A stretch of DNA of 47,558 bases, from NCBI GenBank assembly GCA_025055335.1, contig JANWXJ010000096.1, forward strand, positions 1 to 47,558. The letters run 5' to 3'. The position numbers and the translations under genes were made by a program. Source of the DNA: Acetobacteraceae bacterium (lineage in GTDB: Bacteria > Pseudomonadota > Alphaproteobacteria > Acetobacterales > Acetobacteraceae). The notes beneath the pieces are model-generated. The model did not search any database, was not told the origin of the DNA, and saw only the letters and a program-made list of their open reading frames with translations. Position 1 is the first letter of the stretch; every line of letters begins with the position of its first letter. This document shows positions 1-11,654 of this stretch, piece after piece.

Positions 1-33
1 CGCGCCGGCGATCAGGACTCGACGGCGCATCAT
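1..33 (-). CDS. 5' tip of a minus-strand gene, probably an exported protein (partial)
   Basis: Two adjacent ATG codons read leftwards from 33 and 30 and open an uninterrupted frame to the window edge (MMRRRVLIAGA). An arginine-rich start followed by small hydrophobic residues looks like the beginning of a signal peptide or membrane anchor. Only about 11 codons are visible, so the product cannot be named. A purine-rich stretch (CAGGGGC on the minus strand) lies just upstream of the first ATG. The gene would diverge from the tRNA-Ser gene to its right. This may also be a chance short frame. Confidence 0.3.
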   Translation of the reverse strand, partial: MMRRRVLIAGA

Positions 34-148
34 GCCCCTGACTGCCATGCCGGCGGGGCGTGGCGCAACGGCGGCACGGGGCGAAGGGTTGAACGGTGCC
101 GCGGGAGCGGGCAGGAACATGCGGCGGCCGGCGGCTGCCGGACAGCGC

Positions 149-233
149 GGACGGGTGGCCGAGCGGCTGAAGGCAGCGGTCTTGAAAACCGCCAGGGGGA
201 GACCCCTCGTGGGTTCGAATCCCACCCCGTCCG
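149..233 (+). tRNA. tRNA-Ser (anticodon TGA)
   Basis: A full class II tRNA cloverleaf can be folded. The acceptor stem GGACGGG (149-155) pairs with CCCGTCC (226-232), with discriminator G at 233. The anticodon stem GCGGT/ACCGC encloses the loop CTTGAAA, giving anticodon TGA at 183-185. A long variable arm follows, and the T arm is GTGGG-TTCGAAT-CCCAC. The long variable arm and G discriminator agree with serine. The tRNA reads UCA and probably other UCN codons by wobble. CCA is not encoded. A possible -35 (TTGAAC, 89-94) lies upstream, but the -10 is unclear. tRNA-Ser genes are common integration sites, and the DNA to the right holds a broken gene. Confidence 0.97.
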
Positions 234-329
234 GTGCGCCGCCTGCGGCGGGACGGCCGCCGACCGGCCGCCGGTGAACTTCCAACCGGCCGCGTCACAG
301 GATCCGGACCCTACAGCCTGGCGAGACCC

Positions 330-1150
330 ATGCACCCGCCCTGCCCGGCCGGCCGCGATCCTCCTTGCGGTATTGGGCGTCGTGGTTGACCCGCCGAAGG
401 TCGAACGGCGGCTGCCCAGCCAGGATGTTGCGCGGGGCAAGCACCGCCCTCACCATCGCATGGTCATGGTGGGTATGCTTGTGCACCGCGTCGCGGCCGA
501 CGAGGTGCGGGCCTGAGCAATGCCCGGCGAGCCCGCGGCTGTCACGCCGACAAGCCGTTCGTACTCGGCGTCATACACAGAATAGGCCTTCGGCTGGCGG
601 ATCCCTGTGCCATCCCGGATGCGTGAGGCCGCGGCGCGGCCAAGCCGGACCAGATCTGCGTTCGACGATGTCCCCGGCCCGTCGCCCTCGAGGCAGAAGT
701 TCTCCATGGGGCAGCACTTCAGCGCGGGGTCGGGGACCATCGCCGGCAACAAGGACGTGAAGTTCCAGATTCTGCGCACCTTCACCGCAGGATGGCGGGT
801 GCAGGTCCAGGTGTCGTCGAAGCGCTCGCGGCCGCCCAGGATCAGCGCCAAGCCGGGGAAATCCTCGCAGCGCAGTGTCTTGCCCGAGTCTCGATCACTA
901 GGCCGCGCCGCGCAACCCCTTCTGCGGCAGGACGGACGGCCGTGGAACGGGTCCGCCCCCCTGATGCGCTGCGCTGCCCGGTCGGCCGATGTCTCTCCCC
1001 GGGGCATGCCCAGACCTCCTCCGGCTGGGTCTTGAAGAAGATCCCGAACGGCCGGCGCCCGAAGCGAGACTCCACCCACTCCTCGAAGCTGCGGAACCGG
1101 CGCGGCGGGTCCGGCACGACCGCGAGGCGGGAGGCGAGGGAGCGCCCGGC
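330..1150 (-). pseudogene. Decayed remnant of an FAD-dependent protoporphyrinogen-oxidase-like oxidoreductase
   Basis: No intact gene occupies 234-1252, but three minus-strand frames in succession carry consecutive pieces of one recognisable family. The first (about 1105-1000) reads SFEEWVESRFGRRPFGIFFK and then EEVW. The second (about 1010-540) continues with SADRAAQRIRG, FDDTWTC, VKVRRIWNF, MVPDP, ENFCLEGDGPG and QPKAYSVYDAEYERL. The third (about 486-350) gives MHKHTHHDHAMVRAVLAPRN and then VNHDAQYRKE. These correspond in order to the C-terminal half of NAD(P)/FAD-dependent oxidoreductases often annotated as protoporphyrinogen-oxidase- or UDP-galactopyranose-mutase-like, usually found in sugar or polysaccharide loci. 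The N-terminal FAD-binding half is missing and at least two frameshifts are needed, so no functional product is expected. The family assignment is from memory of its conserved motifs. The boundaries are approximate. Confidence 0.75.
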
Positions 1151-1252
1151 CTCCGCCGGGCCGGGATGCGCCGGCCGGTCTTTACCCCGCCCCGCCGCTT
1201 CGCCTACGCCTCGTCCCGCGGCACACAGCCGCCAGCCCTCGCGGAGCCGAGC

Positions 1253-1921
1253 ATGCCGGACCCCTCCCCGACCCGCATCGTGCCGATCTGGGATCCCTGG
1301 GTCCGGGTCGTCCACTGGGCGATCGTCGTGCTCTTCGCCGTCTCGGTGGCAAGCGGCCTTGCGCACCGGCTCGACCTGCACTTCGCCTCGGGCTACGCGC
1401 TGCTCGCGCTGGTGCTGTTCCGCATCGCCTGGGGCATCGTCGGGTCGGAAACCGCGCGTTTCAGGAGTTTCCTGCGCGGTCCAAGGGCGGTGCTCGATTC
1501 GCTCGCCGGCTTCCTGAAGCGGACGCCGGACCACAGCCCGGGCCACTCCGCGGCAGGCGGATGGTCGGTCGCGGCGCTGCTCCTGCTGCTGCTGGCCCAG
1601 GCGGGCACCGGACTGTTCGCGGACGATGCCATCTTCACCCGCGGGCCGCTGGCGCGCCTCGTGCCGCCGGCCGTGTCGGACACCGCGACATGGTTGCACC
1701 TTCGCCTCTGGATGGCGCTTGCCGCGATGGTCGCGCTGCATGTGCTGGCGGTGGCGCTCTATGCGCTCTTGCGCCGCACCGACCTGATCGGGCCGATGAT
1801 CACCGGCCGCAAGCGGCTGCCGCCGGGGACGCGGCCTCCGACCATGGGTTCGCCCTGGCTGGCCGCGGCGCTGATGATCGCGGCTGCGGCGGCTGTTTGG
1901 GGGATCAGCCGCCTCGGCTGA
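1253..1921 (+). CDS. Cytochrome b561-type membrane protein
   Basis: A 222-residue inner-membrane protein of the cytochrome b/b561 type (Ni,Fe-hydrogenase cytochrome b subunit-like group). Hydrophobic spans lie near residues 20-38, 45-63, 103-121 and 152-172, and a further C-terminal span near 200-217. Histidines at 21, 38 or 43, 149 and 163 sit in or beside membrane helices and are candidate haem b ligands. Such proteins pass electrons between quinol and a periplasmic partner. The start ATG follows GGAGCCGAGC and gives the usual short N-terminus before the WDPWVRVVHW motif. The gene converges with a cytochrome c' gene 18 bp away, and the two proteins could be redox partners. Confidence 0.85.
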   Translation: MPDPSPTRIVPIWDPWVRVVHWAIVVLFAVSVASGLAHRLDLHFASGYALLALVLFRIAWGIVGSETARFRSFLRGPRAVLDSLAGFLKRTPDHSPGHSAAGGWSVAALLLLLLAQAGTGLFADDAIFTRGPLARLVPPAVSDTATWLHLRLWMALAAMVALHVLAVALYALLRRTDLIGPMITGRKRLPPGTRPPTMGSPWLAAALMIAAAAAVWGISRLG

Positions 1922-1939
1922 TTCGCGTTCGCGCCCGGC

Positions 1940-2389
1940 TCAGCGCGCCCGGAACTGCCGGTGGCAGTTCGAGCAGGCCCCGCCCGTCGCCTGCACGGCG
2001 GCGGCGAAGACGGCTGGCGTGCCTGTCTCGGCCGCCGTCCGAAGCTCGGCCAGCCGTGGCCCCAGCGCGGCATAGGCCTCGAGGAACCCCGCCCGGTTCT
2101 GCCACACCGCCGGCAGCGCCCGGGTGTCGCCCGAATCGGTTCCGGGCGGGAAGCGGTCGGGGAAGGTCTGGAAGAAGGCCTGGACACGCGCGATTCGCTC
2201 GGCCGCCGGACGCGGGTCGCCCCCTGCGCGGGCGATCGCCACCATCGCCTCCATCTCGGTCTGCACGGCCCGAAGGCCCTCGCGCCGCTCGGCGATGACG
2301 CGCGCAGCATCCTGCGCCAGCACCGGCGCCGCCGCGCCGAACAGGGCGGCCGCTCCGGCCGCCAGGATCAGGGGAAGTCGAACCCGCAT
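1940..2389 (-). CDS. Cytochrome c' (class II c-type cytochrome)
   Basis: A 149-residue periplasmic protein with a clear signal peptide (MRVRLPLILAAGAAALFG..., cleaved near AQDAA). The body is helical, and a single haem-binding CSNCH motif at residues 139-143 sits almost at the C-terminus, as in class II cytochromes c. This family binds NO and CO, and members may buffer NO or carry electrons. The second ATG is chosen because GGAGGG stands seven bases before it. An ATG five codons upstream would place charged residues ahead of the signal peptide. It is convergent with the b561-type gene. Confidence 0.88.
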   Translation of the reverse strand: MRVRLPLILAAGAAALFGAAAPVLAQDAARVIAERREGLRAVQTEMEAMVAIARAGGDPRPAAERIARVQAFFQTFPDRFPPGTDSGDTRALPAVWQNRAGFLEAYAALGPRLAELRTAAETGTPAVFAAAVQATGGACSNCHRQFRAR

Positions 2390-2492
2390 TCCGTCGCCCT
2401 CCACGATTCCGCGCTCCGCCCGACGGGTAGCAGCGCCCGACGGGTCGCGCCAGGGCCGATACGATCCGATGCAGCCGCCCGGGGCCCCGGGG

Positions 2493-3014
2493 CTACAGGC
2501 TCGCCGCCGCCCGCGCCGCTTGGTCGTAGGTGCCGGACAGCGCCCGCAGCATGGCCGCGACCTCCGACAGGCGCTGCGGATCCACCCCCGTCCCGAGCAC
2601 GGGGGCGACCAGGAGCTTCTCGCGCACCTCGCGGTAGCGCAGGCAGAGGGCGCGCCCGGCCTCGGTGACCACGACGACCTTCTCCTTCCCCGACCGCCCC
2701 GTCCTCACGAGGCCGAGGGAGGCGAGCTTCTTCACCGCGTAGTTGACGAGGTGCACGTCCTCGACGTTCAGCACGAGCGAGATGTCGGCGAGCCTCTTCG
2801 CGGTGCCGCGGTGGTTCACGTTGTGCAGGACCAGGATGGCGAGCGGCGAGAGCCCCGGCATCCCCGCCGCCGCCATGCAGCGCACCATCCAGCGCTCGAA
2901 GGCGTGGCCCATCAGGATCATGCCGAACTCGAGTTCGGACAGCGCCGGCAGCGCGCCGGCGGCCAGATGGCCGGAGGACACCACCGGCCCGACCGGGGCG
3001 CCGGCGCGGCTCAT
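2493..3014 (-). CDS. MarR-type winged-helix transcriptional regulator
   Basis: A 173-residue protein whose middle has the MarR-like winged-helix layout: SPLAILVLHNVNHRG, a recognition region near LADISLVLNVEDVHLVNYAV, and a wing (GLVRTGRSGKEKVVVVTEAG). It is the last gene of the TRAP operon, and its ATG overlaps the dctM stop by four bases (ATGA), so translation is probably coupled. The natural target is the palindrome at 5960-5978 between the operon and the divergent oxoprolinase gene. The effector is unknown but may be the transported or hydrolysed compound. It resembles the predicted MarR group annotated only as 'winged helix DNA-binding protein'. Confidence 0.85.
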   Translation of the reverse strand: MSRAGAPVGPVVSSGHLAAGALPALSELEFGMILMGHAFERWMVRCMAAAGMPGLSPLAILVLHNVNHRGTAKRLADISLVLNVEDVHLVNYAVKKLASLGLVRTGRSGKEKVVVVTEAGRALCLRYREVREKLLVAPVLGTGVDPQRLSEVAAMLRALSGTYDQAARAAASL

Positions 3015-4315
3015 CCGTCCAGCATCTGGCGCGGCAGCCAGAGGGCGATCTCGGGAAAGAGGAACAGGATCACCACCATCAGCACCATCAGCAGGAAGAA
3101 CGGCAGCGCCCAGAGGCCGAGGCGGAAGATGTTCTCGCCCGTCATGCTCTGCAGCACGAACAGGTTGAAGCCGACGGGGGGCGTGATCTGCGCCATCTCC
3201 ACCACGATCACGAGGAAGATGCCGAACCAGATGCGGTCGATGCCGGCGGCGTCGATCATCGGCATCACCACCGAGGTGGTGAGCACGATCATCGAGATGC
3301 CGTCCAGGAAGCAGCCGAGGATGACGAAGAAGACCGTGAGCGCCAGGATGAGCTGCCAGGGCTCGAGCCCGAGCGAGCCCACCCACTGCGCGAGCCCGCG
3401 CGGGATGCCGGTGAAGCCCATCGCCACCGTCAGGAACGCCGCCCCCGCCAGGATGAAGCAGATCATGCAGGAGGTGCGCGCGGCGCCGACCAGCGCTGCC
3501 TTCAGGCTCTCCCAGGTGAGGGTTCCCTGCCGCCAGGCGATCAGCAGCGAGAGGAAGACGCCGACCACCGCCGCCTCGGTTGCGGAGGCGAGCCCGCCGT
3601 AGATCGAGCCGATGATGCCGAGGATGAGAAGCGTGACGGGCACGAGGCGGAGTGTCGCGTCCAGCCGGTCGCGGATGCTCTCGCGCGGCTCCTCGCGCGG
3701 CATCGCCTTCGGGTTCAGCGCCGCCCAGGCCATGATGTAGAGCATGAACAGCCCGGCCAGGATCAGCCCCGGGATCACCCCGGCGATGAACAGCCGCGCC
3801 ACGCTCTCGTCGGTGGCGGCGGAATAGACGATCATGATCAGCGAGGGCGGGATGAGGAGCCCGAGCGTGCCCGCGCCGGCGAGCGAGCCGATCGCGACAT
3901 TCTGCGGGTAGCCGCGCCGCCTCAGCTCCGGCACCGACATGCGCCCGATGGTGGCGCAGGTCGCGGCGGAGGATCCGGAGACGGCCGCGAACACCGTGCA
4001 GCCCACCACGTTGGTGTGGATCAGCCGCCCCGGAAGCCGCTGCAGCCACGGCGCAAGCCCGCGGAACAGGTCCTCCGACAGGCGCGTGCGGAACAGGATC
4101 TCGCCCATCAGGATGAACATCGGCAGCGCCGTCAGGCTCCAGGAGATCGAGGAGGACCAGACCGCGGAGGCCATGATCGGCCCGGGCGGCGCGGGGGCCG
4201 CCACCGCCATCGCGACGAAGCCCACGATGCCGAGAGCGATGGCGATCCACACGCCTGCCGCCAGGAACGCGAAGAGCAGGACGATCAGCACGAGCGAGAG
4301 CGAGAGCAGATCCAT
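3011..4315 (-). CDS. dctM: TRAP transporter large permease subunit DctM
   Basis: A 434-residue polytopic inner-membrane protein with about 12 hydrophobic spans. This is the normal size and pattern of the TRAP large subunit, which carries the substrate path and is driven by a sodium or proton gradient. Typical family stretches include PMFILMGEILFRT, GYPQNVAIGSLAGAGTLG, IPPSLIMIVY and ITPPVGFNLFVLQ. The start at 4315 is chosen because AAGGAGGG lies just upstream, inside the end of dctQ. An earlier ATG at 4348 would add an unlike arginine-rich leader. It lies between dctQ (four-base gap) and the MarR-like gene (four-base overlap). Confidence 0.95.
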   Translation of the reverse strand: MDLLSLSLVLIVLLFAFLAAGVWIAIALGIVGFVAMAVAAPAPPGPIMASAVWSSSISWSLTALPMFILMGEILFRTRLSEDLFRGLAPWLQRLPGRLIHTNVVGCTVFAAVSGSSAATCATIGRMSVPELRRRGYPQNVAIGSLAGAGTLGLLIPPSLIMIVYSAATDESVARLFIAGVIPGLILAGLFMLYIMAWAALNPKAMPREEPRESIRDRLDATLRLVPVTLLILGIIGSIYGGLASATEAAVVGVFLSLLIAWRQGTLTWESLKAALVGAARTSCMICFILAGAAFLTVAMGFTGIPRGLAQWVGSLGLEPWQLILALTVFFVILGCFLDGISMIVLTTSVVMPMIDAAGIDRIWFGIFLVIVVEMAQITPPVGFNLFVLQSMTGENIFRLGLWALPFFLLMVLMVVILFLFPEIALWLPRQMLDG

Positions 4316-4319
4316 CGCT

Positions 4320-4877
4320 TCAGCCCTCCTTGCCCAGCGCGATCGCATCTTCCGGCGCGCGGTAGGAGGGCTCTGCCCCGCCGAGAACGCGGAAGAACTC
4401 GTCGGCGAGAGCGAGCGCGAGCAGCGCCGCGCCTGCGAAGGTGGCCGCCTGCGGGATCCAGAGCGGGATCGGGATGATGCCGACGGAGAGTTCGTTGAAG
4501 CGCCAGGAATCGTAGGCGAGCGCGCCGAGGAACCAAGCCGCCCAGGCGGCGGAGAGGGTCGCCACCGAAAGCGCCAGCGCCTCGGCCGCGCGGCGCGCCC
4601 CGGGCGGCAGCACGGCGAGCGCGAGCGTCACGCGGACATGCGCCCCGGCCTTCAGGCTGCCGGCGAGCGCGAGGAAGGTGGCCGCCGCCAGCAGGAAGCC
4701 CGCGATCTCGGGCAGGGAGAGGATGTTGAAGCCGTAGCGCGGCCGCCCCAGGGCGACGAGCAGCGCATCGAACAGCCGCCCCCCCACCTGCAGCATCACC
4801 AGCACGGCGATCGCGACGAGGCAGGCGACGGACAGCCAGAGCGCCGCCCCAAAGAGCGTGTCGAGGGCACGGCGCAT
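4320..4877 (-). CDS. dctQ: TRAP transporter small permease subunit DctQ
   Basis: A 185-residue membrane protein with four hydrophobic segments, near residues 12-32, 55-75, 95-118 and 138-160. This is the standard DctQ topology. It forms the membrane complex with DctM and is needed for transport from the DctP-delivered state. The motif LKAGAHVRVTL matches the conserved small-subunit stretch (usually R/K-x-G-x-H-I/V-R-V). It sits between dctP and dctM in the usual order. It ends only four bases before dctM, whose ribosome-binding site lies in its last codons. Confidence 0.93.
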   Translation of the reverse strand: MRRALDTLFGAALWLSVACLVAIAVLVMLQVGGRLFDALLVALGRPRYGFNILSLPEIAGFLLAAATFLALAGSLKAGAHVRVTLALAVLPPGARRAAEALALSVATLSAAWAAWFLGALAYDSWRFNELSVGIIPIPLWIPQAATFAGAALLALALADEFFRVLGGAEPSYRAPEDAIALGKEG

Positions 4878-4927
4878 GGCCAGCCTCCGGCGTCAGGCCG
4901 GGGGCGCGGGGCCCCCGGCGAGGGTGG

Positions 4928-5920
4928 TCACGAGGAGGCGCGGAACCGCGCCAGCACCTGCCGCCCGACCTCTCCGGCCGAGGCTTCCCATTCCTGCGCG
5001 ATCTGCGCGCCGATGCGGCGCAGCCCCTCGCGGAGCGTCGGCGAGGGCTCGACCACGGTCATGCGGTTCTCGCGCAGGATCTGGGTGCGGGCCACCGTCT
5101 CGCGCTCGGCGGTCTCCCAGCCGCGCGTCTCGGCGGCGGCGGCGGCCTCGCGCAGCGCCGTCTGCTGCGCCGGCGGCAGTCCCTGAAACATGCGGCGGTT
5201 CACGATCACCATGTTGCGCGGGATCCAGGCCTGCAGGTCGTGGTAGTGGGTGGTGAACTCCCAGATGCGGGTGTCCACCCCCGTCGCCGCCGAGGTGATG
5301 GTGGACTGCACGCGCCCCGTGGCGAAGGCGGTCGAGAGGTCGGCCGCCTCCACCTGCACCGGGGTTGCGCCGGCAAGGGCGGCGATGCGCGCCGTGCCCG
5401 GGTTGTAGGTGCGGAAGCGGTTGCCGCGCAGGTCTTCCACGCTGGTGATGAGCTGGCGGGCGAACAGCCCCTGCGGCGGCCAGGGGACGGAGAACAGGAG
5501 CAGCAGCTCCTCCTCTGCCAGCCGCGCTTCCAGCGCCTCCTTGGACGCGGCGTAGAGGCGGCGCGCCTCGGCGAAGTTGGAGACGAGGAAGGGCACGGAA
5601 TCGAGGCCGTAGATCGGCGCCTCGTTGGCGTGCAGCGAGATCAGCACCTCCCCGATCGGTGCGAGGCCCTGGCGCACGTTGCGCTTGATCTGCGGGTGCG
5701 GGAACAGGCTGCCGTTCGAATGGACGGTGATTCGCAGGCCGCCGTTCGTCGCGGTGGCGACGGCCTCGGCGAAGGCGCGGATGTTCTGGGTGTGGTAGTT
5801 CCCGTCGGCATAGGGGGTGGGCATGTTCCACACCGTCTGCCCCGCCGCCCCGCGCGGCAGGATGGCGGGAAGGGCCAGCGCCGCGGCGCCGAGGCCGAGG
5901 GTCCGTCGCGTGAAGCTCAT
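4928..5920 (-). CDS. dctP: TRAP transporter solute-binding protein DctP
   Basis: A 330-residue periplasmic binding protein, the first gene of the TRAP operon. The N-terminus ([20 protein letters not shown]) has twin arginines followed by a hydrophobic stretch and an alanine-rich cleavage region, so Tat export is possible. The body has the DctP pattern, including [28 protein letters not shown] and [20 protein letters not shown], a region usually near the carboxylate-binding arginine. The ligand cannot be read from sequence. Because the adjacent divergent gene is an oxoprolinase/hydantoinase, a cyclic amide or its carboxylate product is a reasonable guess. GGGAG precedes the ATG. Confidence 0.93.
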   Translation of the reverse strand: MSFTRRTLGLGAAALALPAILPRGAAGQTVWNMPTPYADGNYHTQNIRAFAEAVATATNGGLRITVHSNGSLFPHPQIKRNVRQGLAPIGEVLISLHANEAPIYGLDSVPFLVSNFAEARRLYAASKEALEARLAEEELLLLFSVPWPPQGLFARQLITSVEDLRGNRFRTYNPGTARIAALAGATPVQVEAADLSTAFATGRVQSTITSAATGVDTRIWEFTTHYHDLQAWIPRNMVIVNRRMFQGLPPAQQTALREAAAAAETRGWETAERETVARTQILRENRMTVVEPSPTLREGLRRIGAQIAQEWEASAGEVGRQVLARFRASS

Positions 5921-5959
5921 CGGTCCGATCTCCCTGCTGGTGGGCTGACGCTGAAAGAT

Positions 5960-5978
5960 CGTTGACGATTTGTCAACG
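5960..5978. promoter_or_regulatory. Perfect palindrome between divergent TRAP and oxoprolinase genes; candidate MarR operator with both -35 boxes
   Basis: The sequence CGTTGAC-GATTT-GTCAACG is a perfect 7-bp inverted repeat with a 5-bp spacer. It sits in the 98-bp gap between dctP (minus) and the oxoprolinase gene (plus). Each arm contains a -35-like box: TTGACG on the plus strand, followed 17 bp later by TACTCG (5985-5990), and a perfect TTGACA on the minus strand. A dimeric repressor bound here would block both promoters. The MarR-like protein encoded at the end of the TRAP operon is the obvious candidate. The inverted repeat and spacing are seen directly; the binding is inferred. Confidence 0.6.
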
Positions 5979-6018
5979 TCCTCCTACTCGTCCCGGGCAC
6001 CACGGCCCGGAGCCCAGC

Positions 6019-9633
<3,615 letters not shown>

Positions 9634-9703
9634 CGTTCCCGTGACGGGCTTCCCGCCCCCCGCGGCCGCGCGGTAGAGCGGCGGCGCGCAGCAGGGGGTC
9701 CGC

Positions 9704-10546
9704 ATGGCCGTCCGCCTCGTCCACATCAGCGACACGCATCTTTCGCCGGTGCGCCCGCTGTTCCTCGACAACCACCGCCGCATGGCGGAAGCCCTGGCGG
9801 CCGACCCGCCGGACCTCATCGTCAACACCGGCGACATCTCGCTCGACGGCGCCGACCGCGAGGCCGACCTCGCCTTCGCCAAGGCCGAGCACGACCGGCT
9901 GCCCGCGCCCTGCCTGATGATCCCGGGCAACCACGACGTCGGCGACTACGCCGAACTCGGCGCCTCGCAGCCCGCCACCTCCGCCCGCGTCGCCCGCTGG
10001 CGCGCCCTGGTCGGGCCGGATTTCTGGATGCATGACCTGCCGGGGTGGCGGCTGATCGGCCTCGACACCCAGATCCTCGGCAGCGGCATCCCGGAGGAGG
10101 AGGAGCAGTGGGCCTTCCTCGCCCGCGCCCTGTCCGGCGCCGGGGCCCGCAGCGTCGCGCTGTTCCTGCACAAGCCGCTCTGCATCGAGCGGATGACGGA
10201 CACCACGATCGACTACTGGCCGGTGCTGCCGCCCGCCCGCCGCCGCATCCTGCAGGCCCTGGCCGCGAAGCCGCCGCTGCTCGTCGCCTCCGGCCACATC
10301 CACCAGTGGCGGGACCGGGAGGCGGACGGATACCGCCAGGTGTGGGCGCCGCCCGTCTCCTTCATCGTCGGCGAGGAGGCGCAGCCTTCCATCGGCACCA
10401 AGCTCGTCGGCGCGGCGGAGCACCTGCTGCATGCGGATGGCACCTTCTCGACGCGCCTTCTCACGGTGGACGGGCTGAAGCTGCACGACGTGGTGCGGAT
10501 GCGCGCGGCCTATGCGCCGGAGCCGGAGCCGCCCCCCGCCGGCTGA
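9704..10546 (+). CDS. Calcineurin-like metallophosphoesterase (CpdA-like, class III cyclic nucleotide phosphodiesterase family)
   Basis: A 280-residue cytosolic protein with all the blocks of the dinuclear metallophosphoesterase fold in order: HISDTHLS (residues 7-14), VNTGDISLDG, IPGNHDVGDY, a histidine in ALFLHKPL, and ASGHIHQW. This set is typical of the CpdA/Rv0805 group, which cleaves 3',5'-cAMP or related phosphodiesters, though many members act on other phosphoesters. The AGGGGG run before the ATG is a good ribosome-binding site. It follows the oxoprolinase gene by 70 bp in the same direction and may be read with it, but no functional link is evident. Confidence 0.88.
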   Translation: MAVRLVHISDTHLSPVRPLFLDNHRRMAEALAADPPDLIVNTGDISLDGADREADLAFAKAEHDRLPAPCLMIPGNHDVGDYAELGASQPATSARVARWRALVGPDFWMHDLPGWRLIGLDTQILGSGIPEEEEQWAFLARALSGAGARSVALFLHKPLCIERMTDTTIDYWPVLPPARRRILQALAAKPPLLVASGHIHQWRDREADGYRQVWAPPVSFIVGEEAQPSIGTKLVGAAEHLLHADGTFSTRLLTVDGLKLHDVVRMRAAYAPEPEPPPAG

Positions 10547-10607
10547 GGCTTGGCAGGGGCCGCGGCGCGGGCGCAGCATCCGCCCGACCTGATCCGGAGC
10601 CCGCCGC

Positions 10608-11585
10608 ATGCCGCCCCGCATCTCCCGCCGCGCCGCCCTCGCCGCCGCCGCAACCATCGGCCTGCCGGCACAGGGCCGGGCGCAAGCCCCCTGGCCGACC
10701 CGCCAGGTGACGATCCAGGCCCCCTTCACCCCGGGCGGCCCGGTGGACATCCTGGCGCGGATGCTGGCCAGCCACATCCAGGCCACGACATCGCAGCCGG
10801 CCGTGGTCGAGAACCGCGCGGGTGCGGCCGGCAACATCGGCATCGAGATCGTCCGCCGCGGCCCGCCCGACGGCTCTTCGCTGCTCGTCATCCCCGCCGG
10901 CAACTTCACCATCAACCCGACGCTGCTGCGGGGCCTGAGCTGGGACGTCGAGCGCGACTTCGCCCCCATCCTCATGCTGGCCGCCACCCCGAACCTGATC
11001 CTCGCCAACCGGGAGAGCGGGATCCGGGATCTCGCCACGCTTGCCGCCGAGGCGCGCCGGCGGGGCGATCTGCCCTACGGCACGCCCGGTGTGGGCAGCC
11101 AGCTGCACCTGACGATGGAGGTGCTGAAGCGCCGCCTGGACCTGCCGCTGACGCATGTGCCCTACCGCGGCACGACGCAGGCGGTGCCGGACCTGCTCTC
11201 CGGCCAGATCCCGCTGATGGTGAGCAACCTGCCGGTCGCGCTGCCGCTCCTCGCCAACGGCCAGGTCAACGCGGTGGCGGTGACGACCGCGGCGCGCTCC
11301 CCGCTCGCGCCGGAGATCCCGACGCTGGCGGAACAGGGGCTGCCGGAGCTGGACGTCGCCTCCTGGTACGGGCTGTTCGCCCCGCGCGCGACGCCGGCTG
11401 CCATCCAGGAGGCGATCCGCCGGCTGGCCGCCGAGGCGCTCCGCACCCCGCAGAACGCCGAGGTGCTGCGGGCCCAGGGCATGACCGTCTCGGACGAGGC
11501 GGGCGAGGTCTTCGCCGCCCGCATCCGCCGCGAGACGGCGCAATGGGGCGAGATCATCCGGGCGCTGAACATCCGGGCGGAGTGA
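10608..11585 (+). CDS. Tripartite tricarboxylate transporter (TctC/Bug) solute-binding protein, orphan
   Basis: A 325-residue exported binding protein. The first 25 residues form a signal peptide with paired arginines (ISRRAALAAAATIG) ending at AQAPWP. Family signatures follow: PTRQVTIQAPFTPGGPVDIL, VVENRAGAAGNIG, GTPGVGSQLHLTMEVL, THVPYRGTTQAVPDLLSGQI and PTLAEQGLPELDVASWYGLF. Bug proteins bind small carboxylates or amides through backbone contacts, so the ligand cannot be predicted. No TctA or TctB membrane gene is nearby. It follows the phosphoesterase by 61 bp. Confidence 0.93.
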   Translation: MPPRISRRAALAAAATIGLPAQGRAQAPWPTRQVTIQAPFTPGGPVDILARMLASHIQATTSQPAVVENRAGAAGNIGIEIVRRGPPDGSSLLVIPAGNFTINPTLLRGLSWDVERDFAPILMLAATPNLILANRESGIRDLATLAAEARRRGDLPYGTPGVGSQLHLTMEVLKRRLDLPLTHVPYRGTTQAVPDLLSGQIPLMVSNLPVALPLLANGQVNAVAVTTAARSPLAPEIPTLAEQGLPELDVASWYGLFAPRATPAAIQEAIRRLAAEALRTPQNAEVLRAQGMTVSDEAGEVFAARIRRETAQWGEIIRALNIRAE

Positions 11586-11654
11586 TCGCTCAGTCTTCGC
11601 TTGGCGGTGCGGCGGGCGGGTGGTTTGATGCCCGGGTCAAGCGGGAGGCGGAAC

